DNA of 64,000 nt, taken from Dryomyza anilis. Its lineage: Eukaryota > Arthropoda > Insecta > Diptera > Dryomyzidae. Where the stretch lies: the NCBI GenBank assembly GCA_951804985.1, contig OX638133.1, forward strand, positions 77,072,367 to 77,136,366. The letters are read 5' to 3'. Position numbers and translations under genes: made by a program. Shown piece by piece: positions 11,663 to 22,638 of the stretch; within the stretch, counting starts at the first letter, position 1; each line of letters starts with the position of its first letter. A model generated the notes under the pieces. The model saw only the letters and a list, made by a program, of their open reading frames with translations, did no database searches and had not been told where the DNA came from.

Positions 11663-12540
11663 CACTCAGAAGAAAATGTACCATTAAGTACTTTATGGTA
11701 CGACCATTGATCTTATGGTACATGTATTAATAGTTTTTTCTTTTTAAATCAAAAGTTTTCTAATTAATTCAATAGTATTTGAATAATTCAGTACCATAAA
11801 TTTAAATATTTCAATATTTTTATTTTAAATAGAATAAATAATGTAGTTTTAATGGTTTCCTCCTATAATAATAAACGTGGTGTAAAAAAACATAAAACGA
11901 ATACAAACATGTTCGTTTTGTACGTCATTCTGCGTGTTTGCTCAAAATGGTGGCATGTATTTTTTTGGAATAATCCACATTATTAAACCCGACATTGGTA
12001 AGGACTCAATGTATTTAATGTAAATAAATTATATTTATATATTTATTTATATTTTTATTTATTACAGAACTTAAATAATTCATCGAACTTCTATTATGGC
12101 AACGGACTCAAAAATAACTGCAGACTCAAGTACTACAATCAATTATTGCAAACCAAAGCAAACATTAAATGTGTTATAACCTTTTGCAGCAAGAATGGTA
12201 TTTTTATGTGTGTGTTGTAAAATGAATATCAATTTCGACATTTAAATAAAATAATATATACAATAAATTAACTGAAATACATTTTTGTTTTAATAAATTA
12301 TTAGGAAAATGTAATACGACTATACCATAAAATTAATAATACGTATCATTAAATTTGTATAGGTCTTTCTTATTGTAATTAAAATATCACATTATAAAAT
12401 TTATGGTACAACCACACATTGTATTAACAGTTTCAATATTACTGAACAAATGGGACGCATCCTATTGACCAATATTAATGGTATAAATTATTGTTTTTCT
12501 ATTGAAATACTATCAATTTACCATGATTTTTTTCTGGGTG
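11663..12540. mobile_element. Long relative of MITE family C
   Basis: CACTCAGAAGAAAATGTACC at the left and a right end ATTTTTTTCTGGGTG, with TA at both flanks (11661-11662, 12541-12542). The right ~80 bp share TCCTATTGACCAATATTAATGG with family C. The 878-bp interior includes repeated GTACCAT-type words but no transposase frame. It may be closer to the parent of family C, or a separate family with related ends. Confidence 0.6.
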
Positions 12541-12542
12541 TA

Positions 12543-12913
12543 TAATTAACTACTACAAAGTTAATTATAAAGGATCAATAAAGGGCACCAGAAAATTGCG
12601 ACCACAATATTTGCATAAGCAAATGCTGTCACAGAAACCACATCGTACCAATTGGCAAATGCTTGGAAACGCCTTAAGTTCATACCACATGACCGCACAC
12701 GTATAGTAAAGCCCTAGATTAATATTTTGAATTTATGCAAAACCAGACAAAGTCCATCAATTAGTGATTTTAATTAATTATCTAAATTCACACAAATTTA
12801 CTGAAAATGTAAATTAATGCATCATTATTTACGACTAATTTAATATAAATTGCAATTTGATAGAATAATTTTAATATTTTTTTAATATTTATATTTAAGA
12901 TATGCTTAAAGTA
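12543..12913. other. No gene recognised
   Basis: A slightly GC-richer patch at 12585-12720 includes the near-palindrome ATTTGCATAAGCAAAT; otherwise AT-rich. Nothing coding was seen. Confidence 0.4.
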
Positions 12914-12915
12914 TA

Positions 12916-13217
12916 CACACAGAGTTGAAATTTGTTGCGCCAACCAACTTATTCGGTTCTCTCAACCGCTTAGACGGTTGTTATTGTCAAAACTAGAATT
13001 GTTGTAGTTTGTAGTGCAACCAATTACGAACTGTTTTAGAACAATTTAGTACAGAACCATTTGGAGTATGTATAGACTAATATTTCAAGTATATAGGCTA
13101 ATATGGCAGATCCGCCAACAAATTTATAGAGAATTAGAATTAACCGAATTAAGTTATTTGGTGCAACTAGCTTATTCGTTCTTCCAACCTTATGTCCAAA
13201 GATGATTTTTCTGTGTG
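12916..13217. mobile_element. Family D element, copy 3, uninterrupted
   Basis: The reference copy for family D: TA, CACACAGAG, CAACCAACTTATTCGG, CTTAGACGGTTGTTATTGTC, ATATGGCAGATCCGCC, TTCGTTCTTCCAACC, then CTGTGTG and TA. About 302 bp, no coding. The short frame at 13192-13377 starts inside it and is not credible as a gene. Confidence 0.7.
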
Positions 13218-13642
13218 TAGATATAAAAAAATTACTAATCCGTTAAAAAAAATAACACATCACATATTAAATAATTTGCCTGAAATAAATGAATCACATT
13301 CTGCACTGCTGCAACTAATTAATGAACCAGCAAACCAGAAAATTTACCGAAAATTGGGTGTAGAATATTTAACTTGACAAGCGCGAATATTGTTCGTCTG
13401 TCTGTGTCGCATGAATGTGGCAGAAATATTGCCTGACAGCCGACAATCAATTGATTTATTTATTGATGCTTGTGGCGTAGTTTGCACTGACTAAAACAGT
13501 TGTGGCCTAAGTTTAAAGTAAATCAATTTAAAGTGTTCAATACATGGCATATCAAATTAGGGACAGTGCACATAATAAAAATAATATGTTTTGAGTACAC
13601 AATTTGAGCAGTGCGTAATATTGTTATATTTGTACTTAAAAT

Positions 13643-13824
13643 AGTGGGACCTACAGTTTAATGCCTAATTCGAACGATGGGTGAGAGCTTTTCATATACA
13701 CTGTTTACTCTCGTATTTTTGCCATTGATTGCCGAGAGGTAGAGCGGTATAGAAAAATGTTTTCTATGAAAATATGTTGTTAGCGTTGTGGGGACTTTTC
13801 GACTCGCAGTCCATCTCGCAGTCC
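13643..13824 (-). mobile_element. SINE fragment, reverse orientation
   Basis: On the minus strand it reads GGACTGCGAGTCGAAAAGTCCCC, AACAACAT, TCATAGAAAACATTTTTCTA, CTACCTCTCGGCA, ACGAGAGTAAA and GTAGGTCCCAC, in the order of the SINE at 3762-4069. It lacks the tRNA-like start and the tail and is clearly older (many substitutions). Confidence 0.65.
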
Positions 13825-14159
13825 AATAAATGTTATTTTTTAGAAGCGAATAACAAACTGGATACTGGTCCCCTCTGGACAGATCGAAGACTGGTATCTA
13901 TGAGGTATCAATTCGTCACCTTCTATTACAAAGCCATGTAAAACTGATCGGAAACTGAAACTTTTCATAACTCAACCAATTACTAGACAAACATTATCTG
14001 GCCACGATCATATTTTCTCTAATAACGTCACCCACATTTTAATCAATATCTATCTTCAAATCAAGTTTAATTGAGTTTTTTCATTACATAAGACATAATT
14101 TTAGAAAAACACTTAGTCTATTAACATTCAAAGACCACTTAATATTCCTCATAAAAACT

Positions 14160-14637
14160 GACCCAAATAATTACAAACTTTCAATCGCTGACGAATTTCC
14201 ATTCATTTGATACCCATATTTACAAATGGGTAGGTGTACTGAATTTCGATTTTTTTGGGAACCACAAGTCGTATCGGCGGAAAACATTATTTTCGTGTAT
14301 TTGAGCATGATTTCAAATATATTTTACCAAAAAAGTTTACCTAAGCACGTATACATTAAAATTGATCTGTAGATGTACATTTAATATGAGGTATTTGAAT
14401 ATAAATGGTCAGATCACAGTTCATAATACAGCGTATGTATATAATTAATCTAAATTATGACTTTCATTTATCTAACTCTTCAATTGTTTAAGTAGTAGGC
14501 TAAATCGACTCAGGAGGTCATGCTGATCAAAAATATATATACTTTTCCATACCGGAGATGCTTCCTTCTGGGTGTTACAAACGGCGTACCAAACTGAATA
14601 TACCCTTTCACTCTTAGTGTAGGGTATAAAAATACTA
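14160..14637 (-). mobile_element. DINE-1-like element, family B, truncated
   Basis: The minus strand begins TATACCCTACACTAAGAGTG and includes GGTACGCCGTTTGTAACACC and CATGACCTCCTGAGTCGATTT, but the GTCT core is gone. It continues to GGTACACCTACCCATTTG-like sequence and ends before the terminal hairpin. The frame at 14472-14666 is repeat-derived. Confidence 0.75.
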
Positions 14638-15472
14638 CGCTGTTTAAATGTCCAGTGTAAACACATGCGAAAATCGTAGTGTTATTGTGGAAAAACTAAT
14701 AGTATTTGACATTTACGATTGTCCCCACATAAACATTATACTGTTTGTCGTATTGCAGAAGCAACAGAAAAACTAAAACATCAATGGGAAAACAAATTAA
14801 AATGCTATTATCATCAGTTTTTATTTTAGAACTTCAAATTGACCGTTTATTTTTGAACCAACTATAAAAGTGTTTCACACGCAGAAAACTTGCACAAGTA
14901 TACTGGGTTGGGTTGGGTTGACAAAGTGTATGGGTGACATCAATTCAGAGACTAGCAATAATAATAGAAATGTCAATGCAGCAATTGAAAACAGAAAAAA
15001 ATACTTTGAGTTGTCTTAAAATTTTGAACTTTTGAAAACATTTGAAATTTGGCTATTAAATAAATGTATTTTTAACTACTAACTAAATAATAATTAAATG
15101 TTACATTCGTGGAATTTGAATATATGTAAATTTTAATTTTTATGACAAGAAAATTCTGAGTGCATTTAAAAATTAATGACACAAACACATATTGTATTTA
15201 CTGTTTTAATAGTATTGAACTAATGGTATGTATCCTATTGAGCAATTTTATTAATAAAAATAATTGTTTTACTTTTGAAATCCTATTAATTTTGCAGGTT
15301 TTGTTTCTGGGAGTAGCAGACATTTTCATTTGAACGCAATATTTGTACAGTGATTTTTTTAATGTCTGGATTTTTTTTTTAATTTCGGGATTTTTTTTAT
15401 TTTAATCTAATGCTACTTTTGAAGAATACCTTGTAAATAAATAAATATTACGAGTAAGATCATATGCCTCTA
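14638..15472. other. Unassigned, with a family C fragment at 15165-15316
   Basis: Most of it is AT-rich and unassigned, with GGGTTGGGTTGGGTTGAC near 14908. From about 15165 to 15316 the words ACACATATTGTATTTACTG, TCCTATTGAGCAATTTTA and TTTCTGGGAG match the right side of the long family C relative, so an old truncated copy is likely. Confidence 0.4.
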
Positions 15473-15727
15473 CACTCAGAATAGAGATTAGTTGCGACAA
15501 CCAACTAATTGCCCAACCAACATATTCGGTTCTTTCAACCGCTTAGTCGGTTGTTATTGTCAAAACTAGAAGAGTTTCAGTTTGTACTGGAACCAAGCTC
15601 GAAGCTTGAGAACAATTTAATAAAGATTTAGAACCATTGGGAGTGTGTAAAGGCTAATATTTCAAGTGTCTAGGATAATATGGCAAAGTTGCCAATAAAT
15701 GTGTAGACAAATAGAATAGTACATATG
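15473..15727. mobile_element. Family D element, copy 4, 3' truncated
   Basis: TA then CACTCAGAATAGAGATTAGTTGC, the CAACCAACTAATTGCC and CAACCGCTTAGTCGG blocks and a diverged ATATGGCA segment, then abrupt replacement by the family C copy at 15730. The usual CTGTGTG terminus is missing. Confidence 0.6.
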
Positions 15728-15729
15728 TA

Positions 15730-15949
15730 CACCCTGGAAAAAATACTATATAAATAATAGTTTTTTACTATTAAAAATATTCAATAGGATAAATTATTAT
15801 TTTAATCGGAAAATACCATTAAATACTAGAAAATACCATGACATTGCCATTGAGTTTATATGAAATTTTTTATTTTTTGAATACTATTAAATCAATAATA
15901 GTCCTATTGACCAATTTTAATGGGATTTGAGGGAATTTTTTTCTGGGTG
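15730..15949. mobile_element. MITE family C, complete
   Basis: CACCCTGGAAAAAATACT at the left and AATTTTTTTCTGGGTG at the right, flanked by TA at 15728-15729 and 15950-15951. In reverse orientation relative to 6482-6698, it carries the same CAATAGGATAAATTATTATTT interior. Its right TA also serves as the left target site of the next element. Confidence 0.75.
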
Positions 15950-15951
15950 TA

Positions 15952-17621
15952 GGGGAAAGGTCCGTAGGTTGGGCCGATCCGTAGGCTGGGCCACCGCTAT
16001 ATTTGTATACCCTACACTAAGAGTGAAAGGGTATATTCAGTTTGGTACGCCGTTTGTAACACCCAGAAGGAAGCATCTCCGGTATGATCAGCATGACCTC
16101 CTGAGTCGATTTAGCGATGTCCGTCTGTCTGTCCGTCTGTCTGTCTGTCTGTCTGTCTGTTGAAATCCCTACTACTTTTAAAATTGAAGAGCTAGATAAA
16201 TGAAACTTATAACTTAGATTACTAATATACCTACGCTGTATGTGCGAAAAAATTGGCGAGATCGGTTCATTGTGACCTATGATCCGACCACTTATGTTCA
16301 AATACCTCATATAAAATGTACATATAAAGATCAATTTTTATGTATACGTGCTTAGGTAAACTTTTTTGGTCAAATATATATTGACATCATGCTCAAGTAC
16401 GTGATAATAATGTTATTCGTCGAATAGACCTGTGGTTCATTAAAAAAAAAATCGAAATTCGGTACACCTACCCATTTGTAAATATGGGTATCAAATGAAT
16501 GGAAATTCTTCAGCGATTGAATGTTTGTAGTTATTTTCAGGATTCGTATACCCTGGTGACCTATATATCACTTTGAATGGTAACCACACATATGTGTAGG
16601 GTATTTATAGTCGGCTTAGCCGACTATAATTTTGATAATCCTAACTATCATAATTACACCTACTTTAAAATTTCCCATGTGATCTAACCTTCCCAACTGG
16701 TTGTTTGTTTACACTGGCGACTTACAAATTTGAATGATACATCTCAAGTAATATTGCACTCCAACTTTTCGCGGAACTTTGAAGTGAAATGGCCTGTTGC
16801 TTTTTACTCATCCAGAAGAATACTAAAATGTACTCAAAAAACGTTTTTTGTTTACTTTTTCAGTGTTGATCTAGTGGTCCATTTTCATTTTAAAATCAAA
16901 GTTAAATGCATTCAAATGTCGTTCATGAATACCTTTTTATAATGTAAACAAGTTTTCTATCTAAATATGATGCAAAAAAAATATGTAGAATTTTTATCAA
17001 AATTTGATAAAAACGTAGGTTGGCCCAACCTAAGTGAAGAGACTTAGGTTGGGCCACCCATTTTCTCATTATTAGAAGCACTCACAAAGATTTTCCTAGC
17101 AAGTATCATAATGATTTTTTCAAATGCAAGTGTCATAATGATTTTTTTAATATAGAGTGTCTGTTTAAAACATTTGTAGTTATTTTTGAATGATTTTTCA
17201 AATTAGGGTTTTCGGTTCACATTTACGTATAAAATATCATAATGAATAACCATCACTAGTTTATGATTTTGTAAGTTCCATTAAATGAAAAATAATATTT
17301 TTTTTTTTAAAACGAGTAAATAATTAAAATAATTCATTTTCTATCTTTTTGAAAGGTATTTAACAATTTTTCGTGTTGGCCCAACCAACGGACTAATTTT
17401 TTTTTGCATTTTTTATATTCTTCAGAAAGTAGGCTGTATTTTTTTTAATTTGTCAGTAATCACAAAAGTCTCTTCTATAAAAGATAGCCCATTAAATTGG
17501 TATATATATATATATTATATATATTATTATATATATAATATATATTATTCGTCTAACTTCTTTGTACATAAAATGTTATAGTCAAAATACAAAACTATGT
17601 CCAACATACGGACCTTTCCCC
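15952..17621. mobile_element. Family E DNA transposon with iterated GTAGGTTGGGCC
   Basis: The inverted ends GGGGAAAGGTCCGTA and TACGGACCTTTCCCC are flanked by TA. The word GTAGGTTGGGCC or its complement recurs inside (about 15966, 15981, 17013, 17041, 17376). A DINE-B (16006-16700) is nested within, leaving ~975 bp of own sequence. A (TA)n tract lies near 17502-17549. The hydrophobic frame at 16730-16942 does not resemble a transposase I recognise. Confidence 0.65.
16006..16700 (+). mobile_element. DINE-1-like element, family B, complete
   Basis: The best complete B copy: TATACCCTACACTAAGAGTG, GGTACGCCGTTTGTAACACC, AGGAAGCATCTCCGGTATG, TGACCTCCTGAGTCGATTTA, a GTCT/GTCC core, the TGTGACCTATGATCCGACCAC region, the hairpin TAGTCGGCTTAGCCGACTA, and CCTTCCCAACTGG at the end. 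The stretch between GGTATG and GATCAGCATG is shortened by a small deletion. Non-coding. Confidence 0.85.
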
Positions 17622-17671
17622 TATTTTTTTAAAAGGGTAATTAGTTCATCGATGTCAATAATTAAAACATA

Positions 17672-18597
17672 AGAAAATGTCTTAAAGAAAACGTCTTATT
17701 TTGCACCCAGTATTGAATAGAAGAATTCATGGGTTTTCGAAGATATCATATACAATTGGAAAGGTAATTTTTATACCCTACACTAAGAGTGAAAGGGTAT
17801 ATTCAGTTTGGTACGCCGTTTGTAACACTCAGAAGGAAGCATCTCCGGTATGGAAAAGTATATATATTCTTGACCAGCATGATCTCCTGAGTCGATTTAG
17901 CGATGCCGTCCGTCCGTCTGTCCGTCTGTCTTTCTGTCCCTCTGTCTGTCTGTTGAAATCACAATTACAGTAGAAGAGCTAGAGCAATGAAACTGCTGTC
18001 TGAACAAGAAAATTGGCATGATCGGTCTATTGTGACCTGAGAACCGACCACTTATCTTCAAATACCTCATATAAAATGTATATCTACAGATCAATTTTAC
18101 TGTATACGTGCTTAGGTAAACTTTTTTTGATTAAATGTATATTGACTCATGCTCAAATACATGAAAATAATAGTTTCCGGCGAAACGACTTGTGGTTCAA
18201 CAAAAAAAATCGAAATTCGGTACACCTACCCATTAGTAAATATGGGTATCAAATGAATGGACATACTTCAGCGATTGAAAGTTTGTAGTTTCGGGATTCG
18301 TATATCCTGGTGACCTATATACCTCTTTTAATGGTAACCAATCACATATATGTAGGGTATTTTTAGTCGGCTTAGACCGACTATAATTTTGCTAATCCTA
18401 ACTATCATAATAACACCTACTTTAAAATTTCCCATGTGATCTAACCTTTCCAACTGTTTTTTTTAAACATGAATTAAAATTTGATATTTATCAACATTTT
18501 CTACTTTATTACAAATTTTCTTGACTACGTTATGTCAGTAATATGTATCTCTGAAACACCCTGTATCTTAAACTGGGTGCAAAATTATACATTTTCT
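17672..18597. mobile_element. Family F element split by DINE-B
   Basis: AGAAAATGT...TTTTGCACCCAGT at the left is mirrored by ACTGGGTGCAAAA...ACATTTTCT at the right, each with TA outside. The two halves are separated by the DINE-B at 17772-18458; without it the element is ~240 bp. The left half has ~18 extra bases between the outer and inner inverted words. Confidence 0.55.
17772..18458 (+). mobile_element. DINE-1-like element, family B, inserted in family F
   Basis: Same order of blocks as 16006-16700, with the full GGTATGGAAAAGTATATATATTC segment retained, a GTCC/GTCT core, a small deletion near 17960-18000, the hairpin TAGTCGGCTTAGACCGACTA and CCTTTCCAACTG at the end. Frames at 17701-18288 run through it and are not genes. 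Confidence 0.8.
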
Positions 18598-18600
18598 TAT

Positions 18601-19583
18601 CTTTTTGAGTCATTCAATGACCCTCTGATTTATTGACTTCGATGAACCAAATATCCTGTAATATAAAATCAACCAACTATAACTACAAAAATCCATCAAA
18701 GTCATACTTAAAATACAAAATAATGTACAATAAACTAACAGACAACGAAAAAATATGATCACAAATTTGCAATACAACATCGTAATCAACAAACTTTCGA
18801 CAAAAGATTAGAATAGAAATTGTAAAATAATAATAATAAAATCCTGATGAAATGGTTGACTCAACAAAGTGAAGGCACAAAGCGAACCAAAAAATTAAAA
18901 AAACAAAAAAAGAAAAATAAATAAATAATATTTGCTAAGAAATATTAAAACAGAAACACTGCAATATGCAAAAATATCTGAAAAATAAAACATGCTCTGT
19001 GAACAACAATGAAATATGATACAACTCTAAAATAGTTGGCAACGCCGGAAGCAGCTAGCAAGCCAGCTACTGATATGGCCATATTGCTGCATGGCGTTGC
19101 CAGTACAATTGATTGATGACGATTGTTGTTTGGAAAGTGTGTGGGCTCACAAATGCGCACAGTGCTGCACAAAATTTTATTGTTTTATTTTAAATGCTAC
19201 AGAATAGCATTGCCACATAGTTGATAGTTTAGTGCAAGACTGTTCGGTTATGGATTTTATGTTATAAGTCACGATTTGCAAATAATTTTCCTGCATGAGA
19301 AAGAATTGTTTCCGGTAAAATGCAATGTTCGAAGAAGTGTAGATAAGTCATTTTTTCACATATAAATATTTGAGTACTTTTATGTTTGTTCTGAGCACGT
19401 TTTGGCATAAAACAAATCAACGATTGAAAGTAAAGCGAAAAGTATTGTTACTTTTTATATATTTATCTAAATACATTCAAATTTTAATCGAAATTAGTAT
19501 TTATTTAAACAAATTTTTATTAAATTTATTTGATTTTTACTTATAATAAAAATGTTTACTAGTTATGAGCAAATGCAAGAACA
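18601..19583. other. Unassigned; GGCAACGCC...GGCGTTGCC island at 19026-19190
   Basis: Mostly AT-rich. At 19030-19105 the 9-mer GGCAACGCC and its exact complement GGCGTTGCC flank a ~48-bp GC-richer segment with ATATGGCCATAT. The minus frame across this island (18945-19172) has a varied composition, but no start or homology supports a gene. Confidence 0.35.
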
Positions 19584-20369
19584 ACGAGTTGGGAAAGTTA
19601 GGTCACATGGGTAAGTTCGGTCACATGGGGCGGATTTTTATAGTCGGTCGGGCCCGACTATGGAATACCCTACACCTTTGGTGGGGATATTAACCCTCAG
19701 AATATTATTCATATATCAGAAATTTACGTCTTACATCCCCATAAATTAAAAAAATTATATAAAGTATAAAAAACAAAAAAAAAAAAATTAGAAAAATATA
19801 ATTGGGCGGACCACGCCTATATTTAAAATTTTGTAAGGCTAATATTTAATAGAATTGATTTTAATAATTAACGGATCAAATTTCCACTATTAAAAACCGG
19901 GAAATTATGAAAAAAAAATGTGGGCGGATCACGCCCATTTTTGGACCACACATTTTTAGGTGAATTATAACAATATTTTTTAAATTTTACAACTATATCT
20001 TGAATACTTTTCGAGTTATTAGTTCCCAAAGATTTATATAAAAGTGACTTAAATGGGAGGTGGGCGTGTCTGTTGACCGATTTGGCTCATTTTCAAACTC
20101 AGTTCCTACTTTTGGCTAAAATATATTGTGACGAAATTTCATCGTATTCTGATCAGTATTTCTCAAGATTTTCTGTATTCGGACAGCAAGACAGCAAGAC
20201 AGCAAGACGGACAGACAGACAGACAGACAGACGGACATGGCTAAACGGACTCGGGTATTGATGCTGATCAAGAATATATATACTTTTCCATACCGGACAC
20301 GCCTCCTAAGGGGCGTTACAATATATGCACAAAGTTAATATACCCTGTACCTCATAGGTGTAGGGTATA
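19584..20369 (-). mobile_element. DINE-1-like element, family A, near complete
   Basis: On the minus strand: TATACCCTACACCTATGAGG, TGTAACGCCCCTTAGGAGGC, TATATATTCTTGATCAGCAT, a GTCT/GTCC core and CTTGCTGTC repeats, CCAAATCGGTCAACAGAC, GGGCGTGATCCGCCCAC, the GGGCCCGACCGACTAT hairpin and TTCCCAACTCG. Non-coding. The GGACCACG octamer in it is the site duplicated in the split copy at 50608-61786. Confidence 0.85.
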
Positions 20370-20699
20370 AACATCAACATTTCATTGCGAAATTCACTAA
20401 AACTTAAATTTTGCATAAACAAAGAAAATTAAATATAAATTTCTAAAGCTTTCGTATAATCATTCTTAAATTATCACATATGTATATTCAAAATGTTATT
20501 GAAGCCACCTCATTAAATATAGTTTCACTTCTTCAATACGGCATTATCTTGCGCTGTCTCATTACAACACCTTTTACATGTACCGCACGTCAAAATACAA
20601 TTTCCGGTTTTAACACAATTTGTATTATGTACAAAAGAACACAAATAAAAAATTCAATAAAACCATCATAAATCGCATTTAAATACGAATATCGGCTCA

Positions 20700-21190
20700 A
20701 GAATAAGGCACCAAAGTGGCTGGTTGGCGGAACGATTACCAACTGTCAAAGGAATATGATATGTTTGACAGTTATCGGCATGAACTAAGTGCGCAAGAAA
20801 GAGGTAAAGTGAGCTCTTCATGCATCCTCTACTTTTGGTGTCGTATTTGTCTGCTCTTGGATGACAAGCACCTTCATTCCCAATGAATGCCAAAAAGTGT
20901 CGCCACACATTTTGACAGTTCACACATTTAGTGAAAGATGTAGAGATCGCCGAAAAAACACAGTAGTGTAGCGTCTACTGTTTGTTTGCAATTTGCAATC
21001 GATAGCACATATCGATAATAATTTGCGGTGTGTTTTCTTTTTCATTTATTTTTAGACTGTTACCTTTAAATTAACGCATAAATTTGTATTTATATTTGTA
21101 GGCTAATTATGCAAATTGACAGCTGTCAAATGAGTTTAATGGAGGTGCGCGAAGTGCTTTAAAGTGTAGTAATTGCGAAAAAATGCTGTT
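20700..21190. promoter_or_regulatory. Candidate regulatory/promoter-like region rich in TTTGACAG
   Basis: GC content rises here. TTTGACAGTT or its complement occurs near 20740, 20763 and 20911, and the palindrome TTGACAGCTGTCAA near 21116. A DRE-like ATATCGATAA (near 21010) and a nearby AATCGATAG are present; DREF sites occur in many fly housekeeping promoters. A minus frame of 85 codons (20666-20923) covers part of the region but begins at GTG and matches nothing I know. No transcript start can be assigned. 20370-20699 shows nothing. Confidence 0.28.
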
Positions 21191-21240
21191 CAGATTTAAA
21201 CGGGTTCAAAATATCATATACTCAGAAATAATAACATTAA

Positions 21241-21554
21241 CAAGTTGGGAAGGTTAGATCACATGGGAAATTTAAAGTAGGTTTTATTATGATAGTTAGT
21301 CAGTTATCAAAATTATAATCGGTCTAAACCGACTATAATTACCCTACACATGTGTGGTTACCATTTAAAGTGGAATATAGGTCACCAGGGTATACGAATC
21401 CTGAAAATAACTACAAACTTTCCATCGCTGAAAAATTGCCTTTCATTTGATACCCATATTTACAAATGGGTAGGTGTACCGAATTTCGATTTTTTTCAGG
21501 GTGTTACAAACGGCGTACCAAACTGAATATACCCTTTCACTAGTGTAGGGTATA
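21241..21554 (-). mobile_element. DINE-1-like element, family B, large internal deletion
   Basis: Both termini are present (AAGTTGGGAAGG at the left, GTGTAGGGTATA at the right), and the ACCGACTATAATTACCCTACAC hairpin region is kept. The sequence then jumps from CCGAATTTCGATTTTTTTC straight to AGGGTGTTACAAACGGCG, removing the core and ~350 bp. Confidence 0.8.
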
Positions 21555-22065
21555 AAAACGACCACACATGTTGGAGTTTACTTATTTTGTTTTCAATAAT
21601 AAAAGTTCTTGTTTGTAAACAAATCTGTGACAATATGAAATAAGACTTTAACTCGAGATATGCTCAAATTGAGCTAATAACACCATTGTTAACAAACGAA
21701 TTCATTTTTTGTAAAATTTTGATACTGATCCTTCCCATAGTTGCTGAGATACAAGCATAAAAACGTAACAGCATATTTGCTTGTTATTATATATTTATTA
21801 AATATTTATCTTATTAAAAAAAATCTAAAAGAAAACATTTTGCAGACATTTATCTTTTTTTTTTTTTAATTTGCCAAAACAATTTTTAAAATTTTTTTTT
21901 AAGATAATGTTCTCCTAAAAAGTTCAAAAAATAGACTTGTTCTTTTAGTTCATATTGCAACAGAAATGTTTGCTAATTACACTACACAACAGCTATTCTG
22001 CGCAGCAGTCAAGGTTATTTTTGTATTATGAAAAATGACGCCTTTATTCCGAAAATATGGTTTAA

Positions 22066-22158
22066 TAATGTTTCTTTGGATAGGTTTACAAAACATGGGC
22101 CAATAACTTTTGGACCGAGCTTTCATAAGGGTGGTCACATATATTTGCAAATATTTCG
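22066..22158. repeat. Dispersed repeat fragment (pair with 10039-10128)
   Basis: Shares the TGGATA(C/G)GTTTAC and GGTGGTCACATAT words, in order, with 10039-10128. A 60-codon ATG frame (22028-22210) overlaps it and is best read as repeat sequence. The rest of 21555-22324 is AT-rich and featureless. Confidence 0.3.
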
Positions 22159-22324
22159 CGTTCTATATAACACATATGATCAAATGTTATATCGAATGAA
22201 ACCTAATTGAATATCGAATAAACATTTATTAGAACATTTTTAAATTCGTTCATTAGTTTAAGAGAACTCGAAAGGAGAACTTGAAAAAAAATTAAACTAA
22301 AATTAAAGAAAAAACTCATTTAAA

Positions 22325-22638
22325 ACGAGTTGGGAAAGTTTGGTCACATGGGTAAGTTCGGTCACATGGGGCGGATTTTTATAGTCGGTCGGGCCCGACT
22401 ATGGAATACCCTACACCTTTGGTGGGGATATTAATGTGGGATATTTAATTGCATACCTTAGTTTTAAAGTTTTTAATTATGCTGAACCTCCCCACCGTCA
22501 GAATATTTTTCATAAATCAGAAATTTACGTCTTATATCCCCATATATTAAAAAATGTATATAAAAGTAGGAACAACTAAAAAAAAAAATTGAAAAATATA
22601 ATAGGGCGGACCACGCCTATATTTAAAATTTTGAAAGG
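22325..22638 (-). mobile_element. DINE-1-like element, family A, 3' portion of an interrupted copy
   Basis: Runs from CGAGTTGGGAAAG through the GGTCGGGCCCGACTAT hairpin, CACATTAATATCC and the GGGCGGACCACGCC block, then stops at TTTTGAAAGG. The 5' portion of the same copy resumes at 24085. About 240 bp of the middle is missing, so this is a replacement, not a simple insertion. Confidence 0.8.

Noticed and set aside
22028..22210. 60-codon ATG frame
   Set aside because: Overlaps a dispersed repeat also found near 10039-10128.
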